A stretch of DNA of 64,000 bases from Pleurodeles waltl. Taxonomy: Eukaryota; Chordata; Amphibia; Caudata; Salamandridae. The stretch spans positions 1,575,332,049-1,575,396,048 of the forward strand of contig NC_090445.1 in NCBI RefSeq assembly GCF_031143425.1. The letters run 5' to 3'. Below are positions 21,707 through 33,500 of the stretch, one piece after another (positions within the stretch are counted from its first letter, which is position 1; every line of letters begins with the position of its first letter). The notes under the pieces were generated by a model, which was given only the letters and a program-made list of their open reading frames with translations, was not told the DNA's origin and ran no database searches. Both the position numbers and the translations under genes were made by a program.

Positions 21707-21790
21707 AGATCTAATAGCTCAGTGGATTAAATCAGCCATACCAGAAATCTGTGTTTGGTTACAGGTTCAAAACAAATACCGTCTGGTTAT
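21707..21790 (+). other. tRNA-like promoter motif pair (SINE head or tRNA relic)
   Basis: TAGCTCAGTGG at 21715-21725 matches a pol III A box. GGTTCAAAACA at 21764-21774 is close to a B box. Their spacing is a few bases longer than in most tRNAs. I could not fold a clean acceptor stem, so this is a tRNA-derived SINE head or relic, not a functional tRNA gene. Confidence 0.4.
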
Positions 21791-21870
21791 TCCAGTATGT
21801 GCACAGAAACACATGATTATATTTTAGATACACAAAGCTGGTTTGGGAGGTTTATGTTCTCGAGTGCCGC

Positions 21871-21930
21871 CAGGGGCGTAGCTTCAGGGGGTGTTTGGGG
21901 TGTTACACTCACCTAATAATTGTGTTTTCT
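21871..21930. repeat. Possible single end of a hAT MITE
   Basis: CAGGGGCGTAGCTTCAGG resembles hAT MITE termini. No matching right end was found downstream, so the element is truncated or the match is chance. Confidence 0.3.
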
Positions 21931-22204
21931 GATGAATAGTTGGGTACAGGTGCGTCCAGTTGTGTATGGTGAAGTGTCTGTCGGATTCCACCCTGCATTT
22001 TTGCATGCACACATAGATAAACACACACACTCTCACATCTCTGTTTGAAAAGTCCTCAAAATGTTGGTTATTTTACAAAATGTTGTTCTTCTCTCACTTA
22101 GTATTCCTACCAATACACATTCCTCTCCCTTTGCATTTCTCATTAGGTCACTCCTATGTGCCCTCCTTGTCGTATAATGTGTTTCAACACTATATGCCAG
22201 CATT
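21931..22204. other. No supported gene
   Basis: Includes a short ACAC-rich run near 22015-22040. Otherwise unremarkable. Confidence 0.4.
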
Positions 22205-22515
22205 ATTGGTGGGAAATCTGTAGCTCAGTGATGCCCTGCTGATTACAACCTTGTTCTCCGCCGACAGTGTGCATTTTGAGGGTGCTGATGCTCCCTGCAT
22301 GTGGCAGCATTTCCGCCTGTTGTATTATGAGCCGACAACAATGCTGCTGCACCTTTTCCACTGGGCTGACTGGCGGAAACCTTGGTTTCTGCTTGTCAGT
22401 CCAGTGCAAAAGTCATAATGGGGCCGACTGAGAGGTCGCCAGCACCCCGGCGACCTCCCTGTCAGGAGCTTGGCAGACTGATATTTCCATCCGCCAAACT
22501 CATAATCAGCACCTT
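22205..22515. repeat. Harbinger-like MITE fragment, family shared with 53612-53856
   Basis: Shares a chain of words with 53612-53856: GCTGCTG, GCGGAAACC, CATAAT-GGGCC, a block of GGCGACC-type inverted GC words, and CCGCCAAACTCATAAT. The C-CGCCAA-CTCAtAAT end is typical of the GGCGG-rich salamander-type Harbinger MITEs also seen at 39721. Boundaries are approximate. Confidence 0.5.
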
Positions 22516-23207
22516 AGTGACCAAGCTACACACCTGGGTGCCTCTCCAGATTGTTCAGAAGACACAGCCTCTCAGCAGAATGCTCCTCACAGTGGGGTAG
22601 TCTCCAGCCTGGAGTACCCACAACAGAAGCACAAAAAGGAGTGAACTTTCCACTTGTGTCTATCAACACACACACAGACAATAATGCGAAAAAGAGACAA
22701 TTGACTGGCCTCACCTGAATAAACCCTCTCTCTCTGATCAATAGAGACTACAGTTCAACCCTGAAGAACCACTATCTACCAATCTTCAGTGGCCAGATCT
22801 CCTACTTCAGGAATGTCAGCAGTACATATCATTGTCTGGGAAAACAAGCTCATCCCTCTCTTCTGCACAGCTACAGGCCGGGGAAGGAGGGGGTCAGTTG
22901 CGGGGAGAGAAGGTGTAGCATCTCCATTACTTTGTTGCACGTACACATACAATGCATGTACCTCAGTACCCAGTACCAATATAAATAGCCATTATATTAG
23001 TACTCTGGAACAGAGCCATGGGACCATGTTTTGTATTCTAATTGATCAAAACACTCTTGAGATTTAAATTGTTACTTTTCATGCTGCAGTACCAAAGACA
23101 GTGGTGAGCTCAAATTCTAAATAAATCCAATTGTAATTATTATATGAATTTTTCTGCACATTTCAAAGTCAGTTGAGACAAAATCTATAGGGTATTTTAT
23201 TTCTAAG
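22516..23207. other. No supported gene; possibly flank of a Penelope-like element
   Basis: No coding signal. It lies just upstream of the hammerhead-like motif, so it may include part of a retroelement terminal repeat, but I cannot delimit one. Confidence 0.3.
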
Positions 23208-23270
23208 CATTGTCCTGAGGATGGTCTTGCATATTAATTATGCAAGAGATGGAAACATCTACGTCGGTCC
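23208..23270 (+). ncRNA. Degenerate hammerhead-ribozyme-like motif
   Basis: The core CTGAGGA at 23215-23221 fits CUGANGA exactly. A hairpin follows with perfect 9-bp arms TCTTGCATA and TATGCAAGA around TTAAT (about 23225-23247). Next come GAAA at 23252-23255 and GTC at 23263-23265, the expected cleavage triplet. The spacing gives a very short stem III (CATCTACG, one mismatch) as in the minimal type I hammerheads of Penelope-like retroelements. Defects: mispaired bases at the base of stem II and only three stem I pairs. It is probably an inactive relic. Confidence 0.45.
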
Positions 23271-24075
23271 ACTACTTGCTTCTTTGAAACTAGGGTGGCT
23301 TTTGTCAACACACAAATACTTTTGTTATCAATTGATTTGGTCCCAGTCGAACTATCTTTTTGTAAGAGTGGACCAACAGACTTTTGGCCCGATCTGTGGA
23401 GTTGATGTGACAATTATGGGTCATTAGTCGGATAGATGCTGGAATTTGTGTAACCCCTCATTTCTGTTCGTGTCTTTTGTTTGACCTTTAAGTTAAAAAA
23501 ACTTGTTTTCTTGTATGCACCCACATTTTTAATTATTTTCTTTATCAATTTGATGCTCAGTACTAGGCGATATCCCTAAGTATATATTGTTGATCAAAAC
23601 TATTTATATTTCATGAGTTAGGCTTTAGTGATCCCCTTGTCAACCTTTTGCTATTTTGCTACCTTGAGAGCAGTGGAAAAATGTTTGCACCATGTGTCAA
23701 GATAAAAACAGATGAAAGACTTTTTTTATAAATACGGTCGTTCTTGGGCACCTCTTTCAAACAACCTCGATATTTACTGTTAGCACCACACAACTTTAAT
23801 TCAAACATTAGGTGAGCACCTGGGAGGTGAAGCACCCACCAGGTCACCAGTATACATACACACTGAAAATGGAAACCTTTTTATGTGCTGTGGGAGCACA
23901 CAGATTTTTCTCACAGATAGATTTTCCTCTCACACTTTCTATTCTTGCCTGTCTCATGTATGAGGTATCTGGATTTGAAATTGGTTTAACTCTAAAAAGC
24001 ATTTTCAGTCTCTGTTTGGTGAGGGTCAGTTGTAAAATGTCAAGACTGATACAATTCTAATTCTGTTCCCTGCAG
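23271..24075 (+). other. Non-coding, probably intron upstream of the coiled-coil exon
   Basis: AT-rich with no supported ORF. It ends in CTGTTCCCTGCAG, a good splice acceptor at 24074-24075. Confidence 0.4.
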
Positions 24076-25018
24076 GGAAATTATAAACCTGAATTCGGCA
24101 GTCACCCACATAATGCAAACTCAGCAGCATCTGAACGAAGAAATAACAAATATAAAACAGAGAATGGAGGAAATGAAACACACAAGCCAGAATCCAATAG
24201 TTGTTTCTTGTACTTCTGAGGGAAGTCTAAGCGAATCATTCCAGAAAGTTCGACGTGATTTGGATGAAGTGATAACGAAAGTCAACGAAAGAAGTCACTT
24301 GATACCATGGAATATGGAGAGCAGCTATATTGGAGTAAAACAAACTAGCAAGTCCTCAATCAGCTGGTTTTCAAAAACACAAGTTAAGGCGGATCTAGAG
24401 ACAGCAATTATGGATGCCATAAAAGAAAACAACATGATGATGGAATGTATTATTGATGAAAAGGCCAAGCCGGCTAAAGAAGAAAAATATGCATACACGG
24501 GATTCTTAGATAGATTAATATTTGAACAAAATATAGACGAAAAAAGTAAGAGAGTAGCGGAAAAAATTAAGAGAGTAATTGAAAAAAACAACAAGATGAC
24601 GGAACAGAATATTCAGGAGAAAATTGAGGAAAGTGAGCAGAATATGGAAGAGAAAATTACGAAAAGTGAACAAAATATGAAAGAGAAAATTAGAAGAAGT
24701 GAAGACAATATGGAAGAGAAAATTGAGGAAAATACACAGAAAATGGAAAACAAAATTGAGGAAAGAGAGCAGGATATGGAAGAGAAAATTGAGGAAAATA
24801 CAGAGGAAATAGAAAACAAAATTGAGGAAAGTGAGGAGAATATGGAAATGAAAATTAGGAAAAGTGAACTAAATATGGAAATTAAAATTAGGATAAGTGA
24901 ACTAAATATGGAAGAGAAAATTAGGAAAAGTGAACAGAGTATAGAAGAGAGAATTAGAAAAACTTAACTTACAATGGAAGTGAAAATTACCAAAAGTGAA
25001 AGGAAACTTGGACAGCAT
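24076..25018 (+). pseudogene. Coiled-coil exon with 11-residue repeats, nonsense-mutated
   Basis: The exon follows acceptor CCCTGCAG and is open to TAA at 24965-24967. With the ATG at 24113 it would give 284 residues, but reading starts upstream within the exon (EIINLNSAVTHIM). Residues 1-25 and about 150-284 are strongly helical and charged. The second half repeats an 11-residue (33-bp) unit such as NMEEKIRKSEQ about eleven times, which fits a hendecad coiled coil. After the TAA the same repeat continues (MEVKITKSERK) up to a donor-like GTAACT at 25019, so the stop looks like a Glu-to-stop change in one unit. I do not recognise the gene; it could be one exon of a host gene or a duplicated copy of one. 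No other exon was identified in the window. Confidence 0.5.
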
Positions 25019-25269
25019 GGTAACTCTGTAGGACAAAATTGGATGAAATGATCGAATTCGATAAAAGTGAATATGAAGCACAGCTAATAAATCTGTGCAA
25101 AGCTTTTACTTTATTTAGAATCGTGGTAGAACTAAGGTGTTTGCCTCCTTTGTACAAGTCGACCACAATCAGTTGGGGGGTTTGTAGATTTACTTGGGCA
25201 CCATGAATTGAAAGAAATCTAGTGATAAAGTGCATTTAGAGAAAGAAAAAATAACTAAAGAAAGAAGTC
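25019..25269. other. No supported gene
   Basis: Downstream flank of the coiled-coil exon; unremarkable sequence. Confidence 0.4.
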
Positions 25270-25870
25270 ATCACAATGCTGTAATTGCTTCTTTATTTCA
25301 TTCTTTCCATCCTTTTAATTTAGCTTTATTCTTCGTTATTCGTGTCATTCTTTATCTTTCTTTCCTGATTTCTATTGTTCTTAGTTCGATTCTCTTTTCA
25401 TTCCTCCACCTACCTTTCTGTTTTCCCACCCTTCTTTCATTATTTTCCTCCATCTTTATTTTCCTATTTCATTTTCTTTCCATTCCTACCCTTTCTACAA
25501 TGTTTTAGTTTTTTTGTTCCTTACTTTCTTCTTATCACACTTTTGTCCTTCCTTCTCCACTTCATTCCATCCTTCTTTCTCTTTGTATTCCTTCCATTTG
25601 TTAATTATTTCTGTTCTTTCCATCGTCCTTCCTTGTTTCCCATTCTTCTATTATTTCTTTCTATTTTCCTGCTATCCTTATTTCTTTCTGCCTTCAATTT
25701 TTCTTTTTATTCCTTTATTCCTTTAATCTTTTCTTCTTACTGCCCTTCTTTCATTCTTTATTTTTTTACTTCTTTCGTTGTTTCTTCCTTTCTTGTTATT
25801 GTTTCCCTTATTTCCATGCATCTTTTCTGCCTCTTCTATCCTGAACCTTTTTGCTTTCCATATCTCTCGT
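25270..25870. repeat. Long pyrimidine tract (TTTC/CTTC-rich)
   Basis: About 600 bases of almost pure C/T on the plus strand with short words TTCTTTCC and CCTTCTTTC. It could form triplex-type structure. Open frames within it are Phe/Ser/Leu-only and not genes. Confidence 0.8.
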
Positions 25871-26848
25871 AATTTGCGTTCTATTTTCCTTCCTTGGAAC
25901 TAGCTCATTCAATCCCCCTCTCACTTATTTTTTTTTACCATTAAATCATTTCGCTTTCTGTCCCCACACTCAGCTTTGTCATAATTATTCTTGCAGCACT
26001 GCAAGCCACAGATCACAATTAGGAAGCGCCATAAAACAATTCATTCTGCCCAGTGGCATCCACACTCAAGCTGATGTGGTGGGTGTTTCAGTAGGCCCTT
26101 GATCAAGAACATCAGCTATGACTCCACACTATTTGATTGGACTTGCTTCTTTCTTCTGTTCGGATATTGTTTTATTTCTTGAACTGTGCTCTGACATAAC
26201 TGAAAGATAACTTGCAGTGTAAATCTCCCAAACAATAAATAATTCCAGTTCTAAAGTGTTAATTATTTTCTGTGGGGGAAAGCTTGCAGCAGAAAATGTG
26301 ACCGCGCTACTCCCGATCTCCTTTGTTCCTTCATTTTTTTCTCTCTGCTCATTTTGTTAAATCTCCTTTCTTTTACACATTTTACGCATACGTCTTCTTT
26401 CCTAACCTCAAACGTATGCGTTCCGGAGTAATTAGATTGTGAAACTGTGATGGGTTGGTCACATTTTGCATTCTAAAGTCATGCACTCAGAACACTTGCT
26501 CATAAAAGTCTTATGTTTCTACAGAAAAAAGAGGTTCGATCCATCCTATTTACAGTGTATTCAGGGCTATGCACTCTAAAAAGGGCAGACAGGATATGCA
26601 CCTATTATGGACAGATGTCCTGCAGGTGCCAAACCCTCAATAAACCCCGAAGTGTCTTTAAAATAATTTCGGGCTAGTCTTCTTTTTCAGCCACAGAATG
26701 AATCCAAAATGTCTAATTTACATGAATTCAATAGTTTTCACAACCCCTCAATTGTACATGCCCCTGACCTGGATACAGTAATCTCTCATGTTGAAACCTG
26801 ACATCCTGTGTTCGTATTTTAATAATTGGGCTAATTATCACTTATGAT
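25871..26848. other. No supported gene
   Basis: Mixed AT-rich DNA. Ends with the left duplication CTTATGAT of the next MITE. Confidence 0.4.
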
Positions 26849-27039
26849 CATTGGTGCTAGGACTACAGGAGGGGGTGCAGCACCCCCATAAAACTAGAAA
26901 GTTTAGATGGAGAATGAACAATAAAGGGACCCATGATTTCTTTACCTTCTGGCAGCATTTCCTACATATTCCATGTGCATTTAGAGAGGTAACGTCCTTG
27001 CCCAGCACCCCGACTCTAAAAATGGTTCCAGCACCTCTG
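26849..27039 (-). mobile_element. hAT-type MITE (191 bp) with perfect 8-bp TSD
   Basis: An exact 8-bp duplication, CTTATGAT, lies at 26841-26848 and 27040-27047. On the minus strand the element starts CAGAGGTGCTGGAACC. The other end reads CATTGGTGCTAGGAC, an imperfect inverted repeat. Non-coding. Confidence 0.85.
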
Positions 27040-27189
27040 CTTATGATTGGTAGGACCTTCAAAACTCAGGAGCGGCTCGTGTGGCTGAGGCGCCCATACG
27101 GAGGAGCTGCGCCTGTCAAAACTGAGCATAAATGAACATTTTGGTGCTGTTCACACCAAAGTCTGCATGTCCCAGTATTTTCTGGGCAT

Positions 27190-27787
27190 TGAGAAAATGT
27201 ACATAAAGTTAATCATACACCATAGCTGCTAGGCATCTGTTTATCTTTATTATGTTGCCATGTGCTCGACAAACCTCTTGAACTTTGATGATTGACCATG
27301 TGCTCGCAGCTTTGAGCTGCAATCTGCTTATCGCTGCCATATTACTTTTTCCAATTACAGTTCCGAGAATTGTCATGCTTAATCAGTAACTGCCAGAACA
27401 GGTTTGTACAGGTCGTTGCCACCTCCTGCCAGCTGTATCTGTACCTTCTCCCACCACACGTGTATCCCTGAAATATTCTGAAGGCCGCAGAGGACCTTGA
27501 ATACATTAGGGGTGGAGTTGTCCTCTGACTGAGCAGTTTTGTGTGTATATAAGGTTGGGTGCCCCAGAGTGAAGGGGCAGCCTCCGTAGGATAGTCACTT
27601 GACTGTCCTGGGACTCTGTATTAACTCGAGCTATAATCCATGTAATAAACTTCTCTTTATTCCTCCAGTTGGTGACTCCGTCTGATTTGTGAACTCTCTG
27701 CTAAATTGACCCTGAGGACATAAAGGGTGTCCCTCCACCGCTGGGAAGGAGACCCCGGGCGGGGGTCAAATCTTTCCTGGTTCCTCA
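27190..27787 (+). repeat. ERV 5' LTR
   Basis: TATATAAG at 27546-27553 is a TATA box, and AATAAA at 27644-27649 is the polyadenylation signal. Begins TG and ends CA. Confidence 0.95.
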
Positions 27788-27789
27788 GT

Positions 27790-27807
27790 TGGTGCCCGAA
27801 CAGGGAC
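27790..27807 (+). other. ERV primer-binding site, tRNA-Lys type
   Basis: TGGTGCCCGAACAGGGAC starts two bases after the LTR. It fits the 3' end of tRNA-Lys(UUU) with one mismatch at the fourth base. Confidence 0.75.
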
Positions 27808-28312
27808 CTGAGTCAGGCATCCAGGGGACCAACCAGGTGACGGAGGACTCACGATTGGATTTCCAAGGGCGGGCCCCACACCAGATTCTGAGCTTCGTTC
27901 TCTGTCGTGGACCTGCGGATCTCCACTGTGTGTCTTCCAGCCGGCTCGACTTCTCCTGGCGCTGTCTGAATTTGGGTCTCTGTTTTCCGTGAACTACTGG
28001 AGTCCCCAACTGTTGGACTATAACAGAAGTGTCAGGTAAGGACGGGAATTAAAAGATTCCTGTCTAAAAATAGGTCTGTGAGTATTGTACGGTTTTTATC
28101 ACTCTTTGCAAAGATCAACGTCAGTGATAAGACTGACCTCAGTTGTCATTTAAGTATATAGGAAGCAAAGGGCATATTCGCCACTCATTTAGTGTATTCA
28201 AACCACTGGTGTAAGAATTGTTTTTAAAAAATACTGGAAGAATGCCAGCGTTCAGTTGTTGCAGGAAATTGTGTTGTTGTCTTTGCAGTAGGGACTCCCG
28301 CCTGGAGGAAAC

Positions 28313-30524
28313 ATGCCTGCTCCTCCGGCCGGGACTCCGAATCATGATATATATGTTAAATATGGCATAGGTCCGATTATTTGGTCTGATATATGGAGAA
28401 AAAGAACCAAAGGTAGTTCTGATTTACAATGGCCTATTCACTGGACATTTGATAAAGATAAATTAGACTATCTACAGGAACGTTTGTTTGTGACAAAAAG
28501 TAGACCAGGGATGTTTGATTCACTACGGACTTGGCAGAAATAAGCAGACCAAAGACGTAGGAAGGCAGAGAAAGAATTACAGAGACATAAGACCAGGACG
28601 GTGACTGAAAAGGTATATGACTCTGACGTAGCTGAACATCAATAGAAAATTTTAGAACATGACCGAAGGCTTCACTTACAAACTGATAAGTGTTACCCTT
28701 CCAGGACAGTAGTGGATAAGCCACAAGAGGAAGACCCCCTTTTAAACGATATGTTAGATAAACCCCTGTTATATACTCCACCAATATATCCTACACTACA
28801 TCCTCAACCCGCACCAGGTGACCCTACTGTGTCACCCCCGGTTGGATCTCAGGCGAGTGCTCCGTCACCCACCACTACCCCTCCTGTCACCAGACCTATA
28901 GAGGATACACCCCGCCCGACTGTACCCACCCCTCGACTGGCCCCCGTTTGGCCCACCACTGACTCCTGTTTAGACACCACACATTCCCCGTCCCATGACC
29001 CCGCGAAAGCGCACCCTGCGCGGACACTTGTTCTCTAATTCACAAGAGGAAGATGTCATTGAAGAAATGACACGGAGGTGGATGACTAATTGGAATGACT
29101 ATGGGGTTAGGGACATTGTCCACACTATGAAACAATGAGATAGTTTAGTTCAGTTACATGCAGCCACCCTTATGTGCAACATTATAATACAAGAATATGA
29201 GGATGATGGTTCCTCAGCTCCCGCGGGACTGGTGCACTGCCGAAAACGCGCCTCTACTGGACTGCCGCTTGGTTCTGGTCTACATGATTATGTTGTTACT
29301 CTTCTCGTATATAGGGACCGCCTGTGGACATGTAGCCCTTCTATAAGGGCATCCATGTTTCCCATGAGAGAGGTTCCGCCGGTTTGGCGAGAACCGGTGA
29401 CGGATGACGCTGGCCAAGTTATTACCGCAGGGCATTTTCAACAAACGTGGGTACACATCCCATGGAAAAGATCTGAAACATATACCCTAAAAGCCGCCTT
29501 ACCTGACCCCCGTAAGAACCCTGCAGGATATAATAAAGAATTGCAACAAATTCTTGAATCCTGTACTATGACGTTGTCCGATATTGACATGTTAATGGCA
29601 GCAGTAGTCCCGCAGGAAGTATGGTCAAAAGTACGGAGGCACGACCATGCTGAACTAGGGGGCACGTGGGACCAATTGCAAGCAGCAGAAAGAGACAGGG
29701 TTAGGGGAGCGAAACCAGACCCACTTATATTGGCTCTCCCACTGCGTATTTTGGATTTAATGAAGACCATACTTGCACCACACAGGATAAATTGGGATAA
29801 ATTGGCCACCTGTAAACAGAAAAAGGACGAGGGTGTTTCAGACTTTTATACAAGGTTTGAGGGTGTCTTTTCTGATTACAGCAGCCAAGACATGACTACT
29901 GAAGGGGGGATAAGACTCTTTGTTGACAAATTTGTGGACAATTTATTACCAGACATAAAGGGAAAATTGAAATTGTGTGAAAGTACGTGGCCAGTCTCTA
30001 CTGCCACTGGAATACTGACAATGGCCCAATATTATGAGAACAGGGAGATAGAAGAACAAGAAAAGAATGAGAAAAAAACGAAGGAATTGAAAACAAAGGT
30101 GTTATTTCAGCAGGCCTACCCTCAGCCCCGTCAACAGCAGTCCAGATCAAGGTCACAAGGACCTCACAATGACAGAAGGCAGTCCCAACGCCCTCCCCGT
30201 TCTTCCCTCTCCTACAATCAGTGCGTCTATTGCAAGCAGGAGGGCCACTGGAAGAATGACTGCCACAATAAGGACAACTCCACAGGCCGTCCCATGCCCG
30301 CACCGCAACAGGGCTACAGACCACGCGGTAGGTCTGGTCCTGCAGACAGACCCCGCCAGCAGGCCCCTTCACGGTCCCACAGTACCCCCGCCCGAATTAT
30401 TTTGATGCTCCATCCCAGCGTCAATATTTTAATGACGACTATGATGCGTATGAAGGTCAGGGGTCCTCCTTTGTCTAGGACAGCCTTTGACAGAGGGGGT
30501 GGGACCAGTTTCTATTCCTGTTAG
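28313..30524 (+). pseudogene. gag: ERV gag, broken
   Basis: The start is the ATG at 28313. The matrix part runs 76 codons to TAA at 28541-28543. The same frame then continues through another stop near 28645 into a Pro/Thr-rich linker (28712-29038). The capsid part lies in a different frame from about 28995, has one stop near 29134, and is then open 29172-30524. Nucleocapsid has one zinc knuckle, CVYCKQEGHWKNDC (CX2CX4HX4C), at about 30223-30264, within a basic Arg/Gln/Ser-rich region. Gag forms the particle core. There are at least three stops and one frame change. Pol overlaps its last codons in another frame. Confidence 0.9.
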
Positions 30525-33500
30525 GCAGAATGGCCTTCACGTTGAGGTACAATTAGACAGTACTCCACATAATTTTTTGGTAGATACTGGGGCCACCAAA
30601 AGTTCTGTTAAACAGGAAGAGGTCCAAGGGGTCCCTCTGTCTGGCAATATTAACGTCTCTATGGGTTTTTCTGGTGTTCCGGTGGCTAAACCCGTCTCCC
30701 AGCCGCTGCATGTTGCTATAGGTCCTTACACCATTAGCTCCCCTCTCATTCTTACTTCGGCCTGTAGTGAGAATTTATTGGGTTTGGACCTATTAAAGAA
30801 ATTGTACGCCACCATTTATTGCTCTCCGGATGGAGTTCATGTCACTCTAGGTCCAAATATTTCCCCGTCACAATTTTTGTCAAAACCACTTCCACCCGAA
30901 CTTCGAGATTTGCCAGACATTTTATGGGCCACACATAAGGACGATGTTGGATGTCTGGACATACCACCGTATGTCATACACTTGAAAGCCAATGCCAAAT
31001 TGTCTCGTCTTCCCCAATACAAATTATCCCAGCACATTGAACAACAACTCAAAAATATTGTGATCCAGTTGATTGATTTGGGTGTCATTGAAGAAACGTG
31101 TGGTAATGATTGTAACAGTCCTGTCCTTCCTGTTCATAAAAAATTATCTGTTGGCACCGCGTCTCCAGGACTCCGATTTGTTATTGATTTACGGGCGGTC
31201 AATAAGATTGTAATACCCCAGTTCCCTGTTGTTCCTGACATTACGACATTATTAACAATGATACCTGCCTCCGCTACTTGGTTCTCTGTTATCGATCTTA
31301 AGAATGCATTCTATAGCATTCCCATTCATCCAGATAGTAGACACATCTTTGGGTTTTCACTGGGTGGTCGCAGTGTCCGGTTCTGTCGCGCTCCACAAGG
31401 CTATACTGAATCGCCTAGCATTTTTAGTCAGGCCCTCAAGGGTCAATTAGATGCCCTTGTTTTTCCTTGCTCCTCGACGCTGGTTCAATATGTGGATGAC
31501 CTTTTAATAGCATCCACTTCAGAACAAAATTGTAAAACAGATACTGTAACCTTATTGAAACATCTAGCACACCATCACCATAAGGTCTCCCTCTCCAAAT
31601 TGCAATATTGTAGACAGGAGGTTATATACCTAGGACACCTCCTGTCTATGGAGGGACGTACGTTAACGGCTGATAGAATACAAGCTATACGAGACATACC
31701 GGTTCCAAGGACACAGAGAGAGGTTACGGCCTTTATAGGTATTACCTCCTTCTGTTGTCAATGGATTCCTAATTATTCTCTTTTGATAAAACCGTTTTTG
31801 CATCTCACCCACAAAGATTGTCCTGAAAAAATTGAATGGAATGATGATTTTCGGTCTGGTTTTGATGAATTGAAAAATACACTCTGCACAGCACCTGTAC
31901 TGGGTACGCCTGATTATCGTAAAGATTTTCAGTTATATGTGAGCGAGAGAAATGGATGTTCACTATCAGTGTTAACCCAAGAGCATGGCGGCAAACAATG
32001 CCCCTGTGCTTATTTTTCTGCCCTACTGGATCCAGTGGCCCGTGCGGTCGCAGTGCGCCAGTCGGCCGGGATAGTCATGGATTCACCCCTCACCCTGTTG
32101 GTCCCACACACTGTTGACGCACTATTAAACAAAACAAAAACACAGCATCCTACTAATGCACGATTAACTACTTATGAACTGACACTTTTAGCTAGTCATA
32201 TAACATTAAAAAGGTGCAACACGCTCAATCCTGCCACTTTATTGCCAATTACTGAAAAAACAGAAGATTCTTAAGATGACATACATGACTGCATTCTCCG
32301 GACGGAGGATGAAACAAAAGGGAGAGTGGACTTACAGGACACTCCACTGAGAGACCCTGATGGCATATTATACATAGATGGCTCATGCATCAAGCTACCC
32401 GATGGCACTACCTCTGCAGCCTATGCAGTTACAACAGCTACCACTGTAGTTGAAACAGCTAGAATACCACATAACTCTGCTCAGGCTGCAGAATTAATAG
32501 CTCTAACATGAGCCTGTGAGTTAAGTAAAGGACTTAATGTGAATGTTTACACGGACAGTCAGTATGCATTTGGCGTAGCACACAATTTTGGTCGCTTGTG
32601 GGCAGAACGAGGATTCCTCACTTCACATGGGACACGTATTCAACATGGGACCCTTATAACTAACTTACTTTCTGCCCTGGCGTTGCCCAACACAATGGCT
32701 ATCATGAAGTGTAGTGCACACAAAAAGGTGACAGATGAAACTGGATAGGGCAACGCCCTAGCCGATCAAACAGCAAAAGAAACAGCGTATGCAAAGACAG
32801 GACACATGTATGTGGTAGATAGTACAGAGAAGGTTCGTCCCCATGAAATATTTGGGAACACGGTAGAGAGTGTCAGGAAGATACAGGATGAGGCAACTGA
32901 ACAGGAGAGAAAGGAATGGGAAGAAGGGAAGGCCAAGCTAGATGAAAATACGCTATGCTGTACAGATCTGTCACAGAGGGAAAGATGGATGTTACCCGAT
33001 GCATTCGTTCTGCCAGTAGTGACTATGGCCCATGGTCCTGCACACGTTAGTGCGAAAAGCATCTGTGATTTGCTTGATCCGGTTTGGTCTAATAAAAATA
33101 TCAGAAGAGTAGCTGACCAACTGGTTCAATCCTGCATGATTTGTTTACAACATAACATAGGGAAGGGTGCCTCAGTCCCCGCTGGGCATTTTTCCCCACC
33201 AACGTATCCCTTTGAAGTACTACAAATGGATTATATTGATATGGAAAGGTGTAATAACTTGAAATATGTCCTAGTTGTGGTCTGTATGTTTAGTAAGTGG
33301 GTAGAAGCTTACCCTACTAAAGATAATACTTCTGAAAGAGTTCTTCCCACGGTTTGGGGTCCCAAGGTGTGTCTGGTCAGATAATGGAAGTCATTTTGTA
33401 GGGCAGGTGATGAAAAGGGTGTGTGAAGGGTTGGGCCTCTGCCAGAAGTTTCATGCAGCTAACCACCCCCAGTCAGCAGGACTAGTTGAAAAATATAATG

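Noticed and set aside
25375..25872. 165-codon Phe/Leu/Ser frame resembling a membrane protein
   Set aside because: Direct product of the pyrimidine tract.
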